Source of the DNA: DATBLE01 sp963764565
Lineage (GTDB): Bacteria; Actinomycetota; Thermoleophilia; Gaiellales; Gaiellaceae
Assembly: GCA_963764565.1 (NCBI GenBank)
Contig: CAVXTD010000018.1
Location: forward strand, 1-64,000
Length of the DNA stretch: 64,000 bases
Direction of reading: 5' to 3'
A model generated the notes under the pieces. That model was given only the letters and a program-made list of their open reading frames with translations. It made no database searches and was not told the DNA's origin. This document shows positions 9,959 through 17,035 of this stretch, piece after piece. A program made the translations under genes and the position numbers. Each line of letters opens with the position of its first letter. Positions within the stretch are counted from its first letter, which is position 1.

Positions 9959-10753
9959 CTACGGCCGGGCGGTGACCACGACCTGCGTTGTGTGGCGCTG
10001 ACGTGGCGGGGGCTGGGGGAGATGGGTGGCCGAGGCGTCGAAGGAGTCCGGCGCCCGGCGGACGACGCGATAGCCGGGATCCTGGAGCACGGTGACGTCC
10101 CGGGCTGCGTGCCACGACCCGCCGGGAGCTCCGGCAATGGAGACGTTCTCGAAGCGGTACTTGTACCGGTTGCACGCAGGACGGCCGCCGCCCCAGCTCT
10201 CCCCCATCGCCATCGGCGAGAGCCGGCCGTGGCTGCCGGGCAGCGAGATCGCAGGGGTGACCGCGCGGCCGTTCACCCACACGCGCCACGCCCCGGCAGA
10301 GGACGACGTCTCGAGAACGGCGACTCGCAGAACACGGCCGTTGGCGACGTCGGTCGCCACCTCGGCATAGCTCGAGCGGCCGCCGGGGCGCATCACCTCG
10401 TAATAGAGCTTGTTGCCCGTACCGGGCAGGCTGTTCAGCCCGACCTGAATCCACTCGTCCGTACCGCCGGGCCCCTCGCCGGGGCCGCCGACGCCGACCC
10501 AGCCGGCCACATGACCGCTCTCGACCGACGGCGTCGCCAGAGAGGTGAGCCCGGCAGCGATCCCATGGCCCGCACTCGCCGGCTGGAGACCGGCATACGC
10601 GTAGCCGGCCGAGCCGCACCGAGCGCTCGCCCGCGCGGGCGAGACGGTCACGCCGGCTGCAGCTGACACGAGTAGGGCCGCGAGCGCGGCCGTGAAGCGG
10701 GAAGGCAGGACGAACCTCCTCGGATTGGACGAGCCGGTGCTCGAGTCGAGCAT
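9959..10753 (-). CDS. Secreted hypothetical protein
   Basis: About 250 residues with an N-terminal export signal (FTAALAALLVSAAAGVTV, cleavage probably after SPARA). The mature part has GYAYAGLQPAS and GWVGVGGPGEGPGGTDEWI, repeated glycine-rich beta strands suggesting a jelly-roll or lectin-like sandwich, and a proline-rich tail. No catalytic motif is recognised. A good Shine-Dalgarno (GAGGAGG) lies about 35 bases inside the ATG-initiated frame, so the real start may be near 10705, where only CTG or a mis-read GTG is available. It is divergent from the lytic transglycosylase gene. Confidence 0.6.
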   Translation of the reverse strand: MLDSSTGSSNPRRFVLPSRFTAALAALLVSAAAGVTVSPARASARCGSAGYAYAGLQPASAGHGIAAGLTSLATPSVESGHVAGWVGVGGPGEGPGGTDEWIQVGLNSLPGTGNKLYYEVMRPGGRSSYAEVATDVANGRVLRVAVLETSSSAGAWRVWVNGRAVTPAISLPGSHGRLSPMAMGESWGGGRPACNRYKYRFENVSIAGAPGGSWHAARDVTVLQDPGYRVVRRAPDSFDASATHLPQPPPRQRHTTQVVVTARP

Positions 10754-10774
10754 CGGCGAGCCGATGCTCGACTC
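10743..10774. promoter_or_regulatory. 32-bp perfect palindrome between divergent genes
   Basis: GAGTCGAGCATCGGC and GCCGATGCTCGACTC form 15-base perfect arms around a 2-base centre. The element sits between a secreted-protein gene and a lytic transglycosylase gene, overlapping the upstream ATG candidate of the former. It could be an operator for a dimeric regulator or a hairpin in the leader RNA. Confidence 0.55.
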
Positions 10775-10885
10775 GTCGCCGGTGCATCGGCCCCCGGGGC
10801 CGGAGCCTCCATCCCTCGAACGCCGTCACTCGAGCCGGTGCAGCTGTCTGGAAGACGGCCGCGGTACACGGTAGAGTCGGCGCGG

Positions 10886-11410
10886 ATGCGGCCCAGGATC
10901 GTTGCCCTGCTCTCGGTCGCGATCGCATCGGGCGTGGTTGCCGGCTTCGTCGGCAAGGCAACCGCAGGCAAGGCGCGGGTGGCCGTGCCGCGCACCATGA
11001 AGATCGTCTACGGGCGTTGCCCGATCCCGGTCCACTATCGCGCTGCGTTCGAGGAAGCCGACAGGCAGACGCACCTGGGCCTCCCGCTGCTCTCCGCGGT
11101 CGCGGGGGTCGAGTCCGAGTTCCGGCCGGGGGCGCGCTCGGCCGCCGGCGCGCACGGGATCTTCCAGATTCTCCCCTCGACCGCGAAGGAGTTGAAGCTC
11201 GACGTCTCGACCCCCGAGCGGAACATCATCGCGGGCGCGCAGTACCTCAAGCTGCTGCTCGACCGGTTCCAATCCACCGAGCTGATGCTCGCCGCCTACA
11301 ACGCCGGGCCGACCGCAGTGATCAGGGCCGGGGGCGCGCCCAACGAGGAGTCGCTCAGCTACGTGCTCAAGGTGATGCAGCTCTGGCGCTCGCTGAACGG
11401 CTGCCGGTAG
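10886..11410 (+). CDS. Lytic transglycosylase (SLT domain), exported
   Basis: A 174-residue cell-wall enzyme. The first 28 residues form a signal peptide or anchor (VALLSVAIASGVVAGFVG). The SLT domain follows: GVESEFRPGARSAAGAHGIF contains the catalytic glutamate and the AxGxxQ-type turn, IFQILPSTAKEL the second motif, and LMLAAYNAGPTAV the third. It should cleave peptidoglycan between MurNAc and GlcNAc, forming anhydro-MurNAc ends. ATG 10886 is preferred to an upstream start because the signal peptide begins there. Confidence 0.85.
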   Translation: MRPRIVALLSVAIASGVVAGFVGKATAGKARVAVPRTMKIVYGRCPIPVHYRAAFEEADRQTHLGLPLLSAVAGVESEFRPGARSAAGAHGIFQILPSTAKELKLDVSTPERNIIAGAQYLKLLLDRFQSTELMLAAYNAGPTAVIRAGGAPNEESLSYVLKVMQLWRSLNGCR

Positions 11411-11447
11411 TGCCCCTCAGCGGGTGCCGTCCTCGCTCCGCCGAGGG

Positions 11448-11988
11448 GTGATCGCCGTACCGAGCGCTGGGGGAGTCGTCGGCGCGGTCGTTCTCGCCGC
11501 GGGCGCGGCCACCCGGTTCGGCGCGCCCAAGCAGCGGCTCCTCCTCTCCCGCGTGCTTGACCGCCTGGACGAGAGCACGGGCATCGGCGAAACGGTCGTC
11601 GTCGCGGGCGCGTACCCCCTCGAGACGCCGGCCCGCGTCGTCGAATGCCCCGAGTGGCGGCAGGGGCCGGGAGCGTCGCTCCGCTGTGGACTTCGTGCCC
11701 TCGGCGACGACGCGGTCGCAGCCGTCGTCGTCCTCGCCGACGGGCCGGATCTCTCCGCCGCCGCAGTCGACCGCGTGATCGCGGCCTGGCGGGACGGCGC
11801 GGGCGACGTCGTGGCCGCCTCGTACTCGGGCGTGCGCGGCCACCCGGTCGTGCTCGGGCGCTCCGCCTGGGACCGCGTTCCCGACGAGGGCGCGCGGGCG
11901 CTCGAGCCTGTGCTCGTGGCCTGCGACGACCTCGGTGCGCCGGGCGACGTCGACCGGCCGGAGGACCTGCCCGAGCAGTTCGGTCTAG
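11448..11988 (+). CDS. MobA-like nucleotidyltransferase family protein
   Basis: An NTP-transferase of about 180 residues. The signature VVLAAGAATRFGAPKQRLLL holds the nucleotide-binding LxxGxxxRxGxxK motif, and VVVLADGPDLSAAAVDRV and GHPVVLGRSAW match the molybdopterin cytidylyl/guanylyl transferase branch. Products of this family finish the Mo cofactor of CO-dehydrogenase-like enzymes, which fits the CoxM remnant elsewhere in the window. The frame remains open past 11988 only as antisense to the sigma operon; a one-base shift near the end brings in the TAG at 11986 after PEQFGL. GTG 11448 is the likely start. Confidence 0.6.
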
Positions 11989-12221
11989 AGAGGCGTGCGC
12001 AGCGAGGCGAGCTTCAGCTTGAGCTCGGGCGGCATCTGCTCGGAGCACGCCCGCCGGACGAAGATGCGCAGGCTCTCCTCGAACCGATAGCGCTTGCGGC
12101 AGTAGCCGCAGGCGTCGAGATGGACTTCGGCCTTGGCCCGCTCGACCTCGTCGAGAACCCGGTCGAGGAAGGGCTGCATCATCTCCTCGCAGCGCTCGCA
12201 GAGATCGTGCTCGTCCCCCAT
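11985..12221 (-). CDS. rsrA: Anti-sigma factor, zinc-binding RsrA type
   Basis: A 78-residue protein with an upstream Cys pair (LCERCEE) and the ZAS motif HLDACGYCRKRYRFEE, i.e. HxxxCxxC. These ligands bind zinc in the reduced state and form disulfides under oxidative stress, releasing the sigma factor. Its ATG overlaps the sigma stop codon (ATGA), so both are made together. Length and motif match mycothiol-system anti-sigma-R factors. Confidence 0.88.
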   Translation of the reverse strand: MGDEHDLCERCEEMMQPFLDRVLDEVERAKAEVHLDACGYCRKRYRFEESLRIFVRRACSEQMPPELKLKLASLRTPL

Positions 12222-12808
12222 CAGCCGCTCCCGACCGCCTGCTCGGCCAGCGCGCTCTTCAGGACGCGGCGACCACGATGGAGCCGCGACATCACGGTCC
12301 CGATCGGGATGTCGAGGATCTGGGCGGCGTCCTGATAGGTGAAGTCGCCGATGTCCACGAGCACGACCACGTCGCGGAAATCGTGCGGCACCGTCGAGAG
12401 CGCGGTGACGACGTCGTCTTGGGAGAGCCGCTCGACGACCGCGTCCTGGTCGGAGGCAGGCTCGCGCGACGACTCCTCGAGCTTGTTGTAGAGGAAGTAG
12501 TCGCCCTCTTCCAGCGGCTGCATCTCCGGGGAGCGCTGCTTGCGCCGGCCGCGGTCGATGTTCAGGTTGGTGAGGATGCGCAGCAGCCAGGCGCGCAGGT
12601 TCGTCCCCGGCGTGTACGACCGCCAGCTGCGGAAGGCACGCGCGTACGTCTCCTGTACGAGGTCCTCCGCTTCCTCGCGGTTGGAAACGAGTCTCCTCGC
12701 CACCCGGTAGACCTGATCCGCGAGCTCCAGCGCTTCCTCCTCGAACCGCACGCGGTCGCGTGCCTCTGCCGCCAGGCGCTTCGGCTCGGTGGGCGTCACC
12801 TCACTCAT
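12221..12808 (-). CDS. sigR: RNA polymerase sigma factor, SigR/SigH (redox stress) type
   Basis: A 195-residue group 4 sigma factor. Region 2 is seen as EDLVQETYARAFRSW and LRAWLLRILTNLNIDRGRRK. The linker YNKLEE is followed by region 4 with YQDAAQILDIPIGTVMSRLHRG. The protein is longer than most ECF factors, as in SigR of Streptomyces and SigH of mycobacteria, and it is followed by an RsrA-type zinc anti-sigma. It should direct transcription of thiol-homeostasis genes. A promoter matching its own consensus lies 34 bases upstream. Confidence 0.9.
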   Translation of the reverse strand: MSEVTPTEPKRLAAEARDRVRFEEEALELADQVYRVARRLVSNREEAEDLVQETYARAFRSWRSYTPGTNLRAWLLRILTNLNIDRGRRKQRSPEMQPLEEGDYFLYNKLEESSREPASDQDAVVERLSQDDVVTALSTVPHDFRDVVVLVDIGDFTYQDAAQILDIPIGTVMSRLHRGRRVLKSALAEQAVGSG

Positions 12809-12841
12809 CGGGCCACCCTAGCAGCGTCTCTCCGGAAGGCT

Positions 12842-12870
12842 CCAACGACTCCACGAGCAGGGATATTCCC
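12842..12870 (-). promoter_or_regulatory. Putative SigR-dependent promoter of sigR-rsrA
   Basis: Read on the minus strand: GGGAAT, exactly 18 bases, then GTTGG. This equals the SigR/SigH consensus GGAAT-N18-GTT. Transcription would start about 25-30 bases before the sigR ATG, giving positive autoregulation as known in Streptomyces. Confidence 0.7.
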
Positions 12871-12879
12871 GCAAATTGA

Positions 12880-13098
12880 CTAGACGGACTCAAGCTCGCG
12901 GAAGCCGGACTTGGCGAGCTTGGCGAGAATCGCATCGCGGTCGGTCCGCTCCTCGTCCCACGAAAGCGTCACCTGCCCGACCAGGTTCGCGCTGGCGGAC
13001 TCGAGGCCCTCGTGGCCGTCGAGTGCAGCCGCGAGCCGATGGACGCAGCGCTCGCAGCGCACCCCGCTGACCTGGATCGTCTCGGTCTGGATGGGCAT
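12880..13098 (-). CDS. Heavy-metal-associated (CopZ-like) domain protein
   Basis: A 72-residue ferredoxin-fold HMA domain. The metal site is in GVRCERCVHRLAAALDG (CxxC). The rest follows the beta-alpha-beta-beta-alpha-beta order, with VGQVTLSWDEERTD and LAKLAKSGF. It should carry Cu(I) or another soft metal in the cytoplasm. The ATG overlaps the stop of the upstream ligase gene (TGATG), linking it to thiol metabolism and to the SigR operon just downstream. Confidence 0.82.
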   Translation of the reverse strand: MPIQTETIQVSGVRCERCVHRLAAALDGHEGLESASANLVGQVTLSWDEERTDRDAILAKLAKSGFRELESV

Positions 13099-14123
13099 CA
13101 ACCGAAATCTAGCGTCCGCGCGACCACGTCCCCGGGCACTGCGGCGATTCCGCCGGCGGCGGCCACCTCGAGCTGACGCTCGGCTTCGGGGCGCCCGTGC
13201 AGGACCAGCTCGGCCAGCCTGCGTGCGTCCCCTTCGAGCCCCGGCTCGACGAGTGCCGCAAGCGCCTCGACCTCGGCGGGGTCAGGCGGAGCGAGGCCGG
13301 CCTCGGCGCGGCGGCGCTCGTAGAGCGAGCGATCGTACGGCTCCGCGGCACGGGGTGGGGGCGAGGCGGCAAGCGCCTGCACGATCGCTGCGAAGCCGGC
13401 CGAGCGGCGGACGTCGGTCTGCATGTCCAGCACGCGCACCTCCAGCGTTCCGTACTCCGGTCTCGGCCAGGCGTCCCAGTGCCGGCGGGTGCTGTCTCCG
13501 CGGCTCGCCGCAGCCCAGTCGTCCCAGCTCGAGAGCACCGGCGGTGTGCCCCCCGTCGGCATCTCGAGCAGCCGACCGGCACGCTCCGAGCGGCGGCCGG
13601 TGCTCTTCCCTTCGATGAAGGGGGAGTTCGCGGACAGGGCGAGCAGCACCGGCAGCCACGGCACGACCGCTTCGAAGGCCGCCAGGCACGTCTCCGGGTC
13701 GGGGACCGAGACGTGGACGTGCAGGCCGCAGACGAGCTGGCGGTAGATCCGCGGGCCGAGCTCGGCAGCCATCCGCTCGTAGCGCTCGACCGGGACGATC
13801 GGTTGACCCGTCCCCGGTGCGAGCGCATGCGAGCCCGCAGCGTGGAGACGGACTCCGTGCGGCTCGGCGAGGGCAGCCGCCTCGAGGCGCAGGCGACGGA
13901 GCTCGGCGAGCGCCTCCCCGGCGCCGGCGACGACCGGGGTGACGAGCTCGACGAGGCACTCGAAGAGCTCCGGCTTCAGCCCCTCGTGCGACTCGCCCAC
14001 GACCCGCGAGAACGCGGGCGCCGTGCGGAACGTCGTCGCGTCGACGAGCATCACCTCTTCCTCGATCCCAAGCGTGCCGGCGGGGGCGTCGCCGAACCGG
14101 TGCGCAATCGTCGCTCGCTTCAC
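13098..14123 (-). CDS. Glutamate-cysteine ligase-like enzyme (GCS2/YbdK family)
   Basis: A 341-residue ATP-grasp-like carboxylate-amine ligase. The N-terminal GTLGIEEEVMLVD is the family hallmark, with HVHVSVPDPETCL (metal-binding histidines) and EYGTLEVRVLDMQTDV further on. GCS2 proteins make gamma-glutamylcysteine in some lineages, but many actinobacteria use mycothiol, so the real substrate may differ. Placement among a SigR operon and a metal-chaperone gene supports a thiol-related role. GTG start overlaps the preceding stop (GTGA). Confidence 0.82.
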   Translation of the reverse strand: MKRATIAHRFGDAPAGTLGIEEEVMLVDATTFRTAPAFSRVVGESHEGLKPELFECLVELVTPVVAGAGEALAELRRLRLEAAALAEPHGVRLHAAGSHALAPGTGQPIVPVERYERMAAELGPRIYRQLVCGLHVHVSVPDPETCLAAFEAVVPWLPVLLALSANSPFIEGKSTGRRSERAGRLLEMPTGGTPPVLSSWDDWAAASRGDSTRRHWDAWPRPEYGTLEVRVLDMQTDVRRSAGFAAIVQALAASPPPRAAEPYDRSLYERRRAEAGLAPPDPAEVEALAALVEPGLEGDARRLAELVLHGRPEAERQLEVAAAGGIAAVPGDVVARTLDFG

Positions 14124-14491
14124 GACTTGCCGCGGACGCCGTGCACCGGCCGCCCGGCGGCTTCCCAGGCGTAGTACGACGCGCTCGGGCCGAACGAGCG
14201 CTGGTACGGGATCACCTTGGGGTTCCGCCCGAACTCCTTGGCGCGCCCGGCGTGGCGCAGGAGGTTCGGGTCGTCCCGCTCCTGCCAGACGAGGATCAGG
14301 TGCGCGGCCGTCATGAACTCGGCGACGAAGAGGCAGCCCGCGGCCGGACACGGGAACGGATCGGTGGCCACACAGAACCAGCCCGTGTGGTCGGCGTCGT
14401 CGTCCTCGCGCCAGAGCGCCTCGTCCTCGACGAGCTCCGCCTCCTCGAGCAGCAGACGGCCGACCCCTGGCTCCTCGGTTGCCACCTGCAC
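14120..14491 (-). CDS. Conserved hypothetical protein with a Cys-rich core
   Basis: A 123-residue protein of unknown function. It begins with an acidic helix (LLLEEAELVEDEALWRED), then a core WFCVATDPFPCPAAGCLFVA with three cysteines that could bind zinc, and ends in YAWEAAGRPVHGVRGKS. It is translationally coupled to the downstream ligase and may belong to the same thiol or stress operon. No domain name is assigned. Confidence 0.6.
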   Translation of the reverse strand: MQVATEEPGVGRLLLEEAELVEDEALWREDDDADHTGWFCVATDPFPCPAAGCLFVAEFMTAAHLILVWQERDDPNLLRHAGRAKEFGRNPKVIPYQRSFGPSASYYAWEAAGRPVHGVRGKS

Positions 14492-14503
14492 AGGCTAGAA
14501 AAT

Positions 14504-14537
14504 GCGAAGGCCCCCGGGCAGGCGATCGGGGGCCTTC
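14504..14537 (-). terminator. Rho-independent terminator after the HtrA gene
   Basis: Arms CGAAGGCCCCC and GGGGGCCTTCG (11 bp, 12-base loop). On the minus strand the second arm is followed by CATTTTCT, a short T-rich run. It lies just past the 3' end of the serine protease gene. A second GC-rich inverted repeat (TACCCCC/GGGGGTA) is found at about 14585-14610. Confidence 0.75.
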
Positions 14538-14617
14538 GGCTTGTCCGCCGCGTCGCGCCGGCGAAGGGCGACTGCGGCGGCTCCTACCCCCCGGGGTTGA
14601 GGGGGTACGGGGGGCGG

Positions 14618-15823
14618 CTAACCGGATGGAGACGCCGGCTGCCGCCCGAGCTTGACATCGAGAGTCGTCTTCTTGTCGCCGCGGTAGATGCCGAGCGTGA
14701 GCTTCTCGCCCGGCTTCTTGGCGGCGACCACGTCGCGCAGCTTGTCGAGGCTCACGATCGAAGTTCCAGCAGCCTCGACGATGATGTCGCCGCCGAGGTT
14801 GTAGCTCTCGCCGGCGAGCACGACCGGCGTCGTCCCCGCCTTCAGGCCCGCCTTGGCGGCGCCGCTACCCGGCTGCACGCTCTGGACGAGCAGACCCTTC
14901 GCGACCGGCAGCCGGAAGACGCGGGCGAGGTCGCGGGTGATCGGCACGGCGCTGATCCCGATGAAGGCCCGGTCGATGTGACCCTCGCGAATCAGCTGCG
15001 CGATCACCGTCTTGACCGTGTTCGACGGGACGGCGAACCCGATTCCGACGTTCCCGCTCGCGCTCGAGCCGCCGGTCTCGATCTGCGAGTTGACCCCGAT
15101 GACCTCGCCGCGGCCGTTGAGCAGCGGCCCACCCGAGTTGCCGTGGTTGATCGAGGCGTCGGTCTGGATGACGTGGTCGATCGTGTAGCCGTTCGGCGCC
15201 GTGATCGCGCGCTGGATCGCGCTGACGATCCCGGAGGTGACCGTGCGATCGAGACCGAACGGGTTGCCGATCGCGACGACCGGGTCGCCGACCTTGACCG
15301 AGTCGGAGTTGCCGAGCTGGAGGGGGGTCAGCGCACGTGCGCTCGCGTCGATCTTCAGCACCGCGAGGTCGCTCGATGGGTCGGTGCCGACGACGGTCGC
15401 CTTCAGGCTGGTGCCGTTCGAGAAGCTGACGCTGATCTGCTTCGCACCGTCGACGACGTGGAAGTTCGTGACGATGTGGCCCGCCGTATCGACGACGAAG
15501 CCCGAGCCGAGCGACTGCTGGCGCTCTTGCTGAGGCTGGAGTGGGTTGCCGAAGAACGGGTCGGACGGAACTTGGACAACGGTCGTCGAGGTGACCTGCA
15601 CGACGCCCGGCGCCGACCGGCGGTAGATGTCGTTGATCGACAGCCCGGTCCCAGCGCTCGTCGCCGTGCTCGATGCCGGTTGCGCAGAGGCCTGAACCTC
15701 GCGCACGATCGTCGTCTTCTTGCCGAGATCGCCGAGAAGGGCAGCGCCGCCGAGCGCGAGCCCCGCGCCGAGGACGGCTGCGGACACGAGCCCGGCGGCG
15801 GCGAGGATGCGTCTCCCCTTCAT
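14618..15823 (-). CDS. HtrA/DegP-like trypsin-PDZ serine protease
   Basis: A 401-residue envelope protease. The N-terminus has an uncleaved-looking membrane helix (AAAGLVSAAVLGAGLALGGA) and a linker. The catalytic triad is visible as H in TNFHVVDG, D in SSDLAVLKI and S in HGNSGGPLLN. The C-terminal 100 residues form one PDZ domain (GLLVQSVQPGSGAAKAGLKAG). It should degrade or refold damaged extracytoplasmic proteins. Four direct repeats upstream suggest control by a response regulator. Confidence 0.92.
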   Translation of the reverse strand: MKGRRILAAAGLVSAAVLGAGLALGGAALLGDLGKKTTIVREVQASAQPASSTATSAGTGLSINDIYRRSAPGVVQVTSTTVVQVPSDPFFGNPLQPQQERQQSLGSGFVVDTAGHIVTNFHVVDGAKQISVSFSNGTSLKATVVGTDPSSDLAVLKIDASARALTPLQLGNSDSVKVGDPVVAIGNPFGLDRTVTSGIVSAIQRAITAPNGYTIDHVIQTDASINHGNSGGPLLNGRGEVIGVNSQIETGGSSASGNVGIGFAVPSNTVKTVIAQLIREGHIDRAFIGISAVPITRDLARVFRLPVAKGLLVQSVQPGSGAAKAGLKAGTTPVVLAGESYNLGGDIIVEAAGTSIVSLDKLRDVVAAKKPGEKLTLGIYRGDKKTTLDVKLGRQPASPSG

Positions 15824-15843
15824 CGCTCTGTCCTTATATCCAG

Positions 15844-15884
15844 GCCGTGTTGAGCCGGGTTAGCGGCTGTGTTAAGGCTGTGTT
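15844..15884. promoter_or_regulatory. Four tandem ~11-bp direct repeats upstream of the HtrA gene
   Basis: On the plus strand GCCGTGTT, GCCGGGTT, GCTGTGTT and GCTGTGTT begin at 15844, 15854, 15866 and 15877, i.e. spaced 10, 12 and 11 bases. They end 20 bases before the htrA start codon, next to a minus-strand GATATA (possible -10) and AAGGA. The one-turn spacing is typical of OmpR/PhoB-family regulator sites. Confidence 0.5.
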
Positions 15885-15903
15885 GCGCCCGCGGTGGCTC
15901 GCC

Positions 15904-16332
15904 TCAGCCGGGAATCTGGGGGAGCACGAGCTCGAAGAGATCGGAACCGGTCGAGACGAAGCCGCGACGGTGGTAGAACGCGGCGGCCCGGTCGTTTCCA
16001 GCCTCGACCACGACCTCGAGACGCGCGGCGCCTGCTGAGATCGCGTAGCCCTCCGCCCAGTCGAGCAGCTGGCCGCCGATCCCCTCGGCCTCGTGGGCCG
16101 GGTGCACGCAGAGTTGCTCGATCCGGAGAGCGCGTTCGGATCGGTCGACCGCGACGTAGCCGGCCGGCTCGCCGCCGAGCTCGGCGACGAACACGGTGTC
16201 GCGCTCGAGTGTCGACAGCGTGCGACCCTCGTCCTGGTCGGCGAACGCGAGCTTCGCGACTCCGAACAGAAGCCCCTCGTCCGCGGCGCGGAAAGGCCGC
16301 ATCATCACCTTGCGGTACGGCACTTCGACCAT
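15904..16332 (-). CDS. GNAT family N-acetyltransferase
   Basis: A 142-residue acetyltransferase. It contains the acetyl-CoA binding motif A region IEQLCVHPAHEAEGIGGQLL (Q/RxxGxG/A as EGIGGQ) and motif B AAAFYHRRGFVSTG. The acceptor is not predictable. ATG at 16332 (MVEVPYRKVMMRPFRAADEG) gives the standard family start. Confidence 0.8.
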   Translation of the reverse strand: MVEVPYRKVMMRPFRAADEGLLFGVAKLAFADQDEGRTLSTLERDTVFVAELGGEPAGYVAVDRSERALRIEQLCVHPAHEAEGIGGQLLDWAEGYAISAGAARLEVVVEAGNDRAAAFYHRRGFVSTGSDLFELVLPQIPG

Positions 16333-16362
16333 GATGCTAGCCGGAAAGGGAGGTACGGGAAA

Positions 16363-16752
16363 ATGAGCTACGCAATCAGCTCGCTGGACGAACTCGGTGA
16401 AGGCTACGGGTTCAGGAAGATACGGAAGGCCCTGGGCGTGACCGCCTTCGGCGTGAACGCACTCGTGATGCCGCCCGGCTACGAGGGGTTCCTCCACTAC
16501 CACGACACGCAGGACGAGCTGTACTTCGTCCACACGGGGACGGCCCTGTTCGAGGTCGGAGGCGAGACCCGCGAGCTCGGGCCCGGCAGCCTCGTACACG
16601 TCGAGTCGACGACGCCGCGCAAGTTCTCGAACGCGGGCGACGACGACCTCGTCGTGCTCGTGATCGGGGCCAAGGACGGCTATGTCGAGCGCGACGGGCA
16701 TCTCGTCGACCCCGAGCGGGACTTGGAGCGGCGACAGGCGTTCGGGAGCTAG
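16363..16752 (+). CDS. Cupin domain protein
   Basis: A 129-residue single-cupin protein. The metal-binding strands are GFLHYHDTQDELYFVHTG (HxH, then E) and GSLVHVESTTPRKFSN (H). A GGGAGG ribosome site sits 9 bases before ATG. Enzymatic or regulatory role cannot be told apart. It is convergent in style with a strong 3' hairpin that includes its stop codon. Confidence 0.8.
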   Translation: MSYAISSLDELGEGYGFRKIRKALGVTAFGVNALVMPPGYEGFLHYHDTQDELYFVHTGTALFEVGGETRELGPGSLVHVESTTPRKFSNAGDDDLVVLVIGAKDGYVERDGHLVDPERDLERRQAFGS

Positions 16753-16786
16753 GGCCGCCGTCCCGGCGGAGGCGGCCCTAGCTCCC
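16744..16786 (+). terminator. 16-bp hairpin enclosing the cupin stop codon
   Basis: GGGAGCTAGGGCCGCC and GGCGGCCCTAGCTCCC are perfect 16-base arms separated by 11 bases. The TAG stop codon is inside the first arm. There is no T-run, so it may act as an mRNA 3' stabiliser or a factor-dependent terminator ahead of the next operon. The remaining gap to 17036 shows no convincing gene. Confidence 0.6.
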
Positions 16787-17035
16787 CCAGAGTCCCGAAG
16801 CTGTCCGCCGAGAGGAGCACGGGCGAGGGGCTCTCGCTCCCCAACAGCCGCTCGAGCGCCACGGCGACGCGGTCGAGCAGGAGGATCTCGGGTGGCGAGA
16901 ATGCCGATCGGGCTGCTAGCCTCCGGCCAGCCCAGATGAAGCTCTGGCAGGAGGCTTCGGCCTCCGAACTGCCGTCCCGACGGCTGATGGCTTCTACCCA
17001 CGCCGGTTCAAACGACGAGGGAGAACGTCGGGGCG

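Noticed and set aside
11988..12335. Extension of the MobA-like protein to 303 residues
   Set aside because: The added part is antisense to the anti-sigma and sigma genes and unlike the family; a shifted TAG at 11986 gives the normal length.
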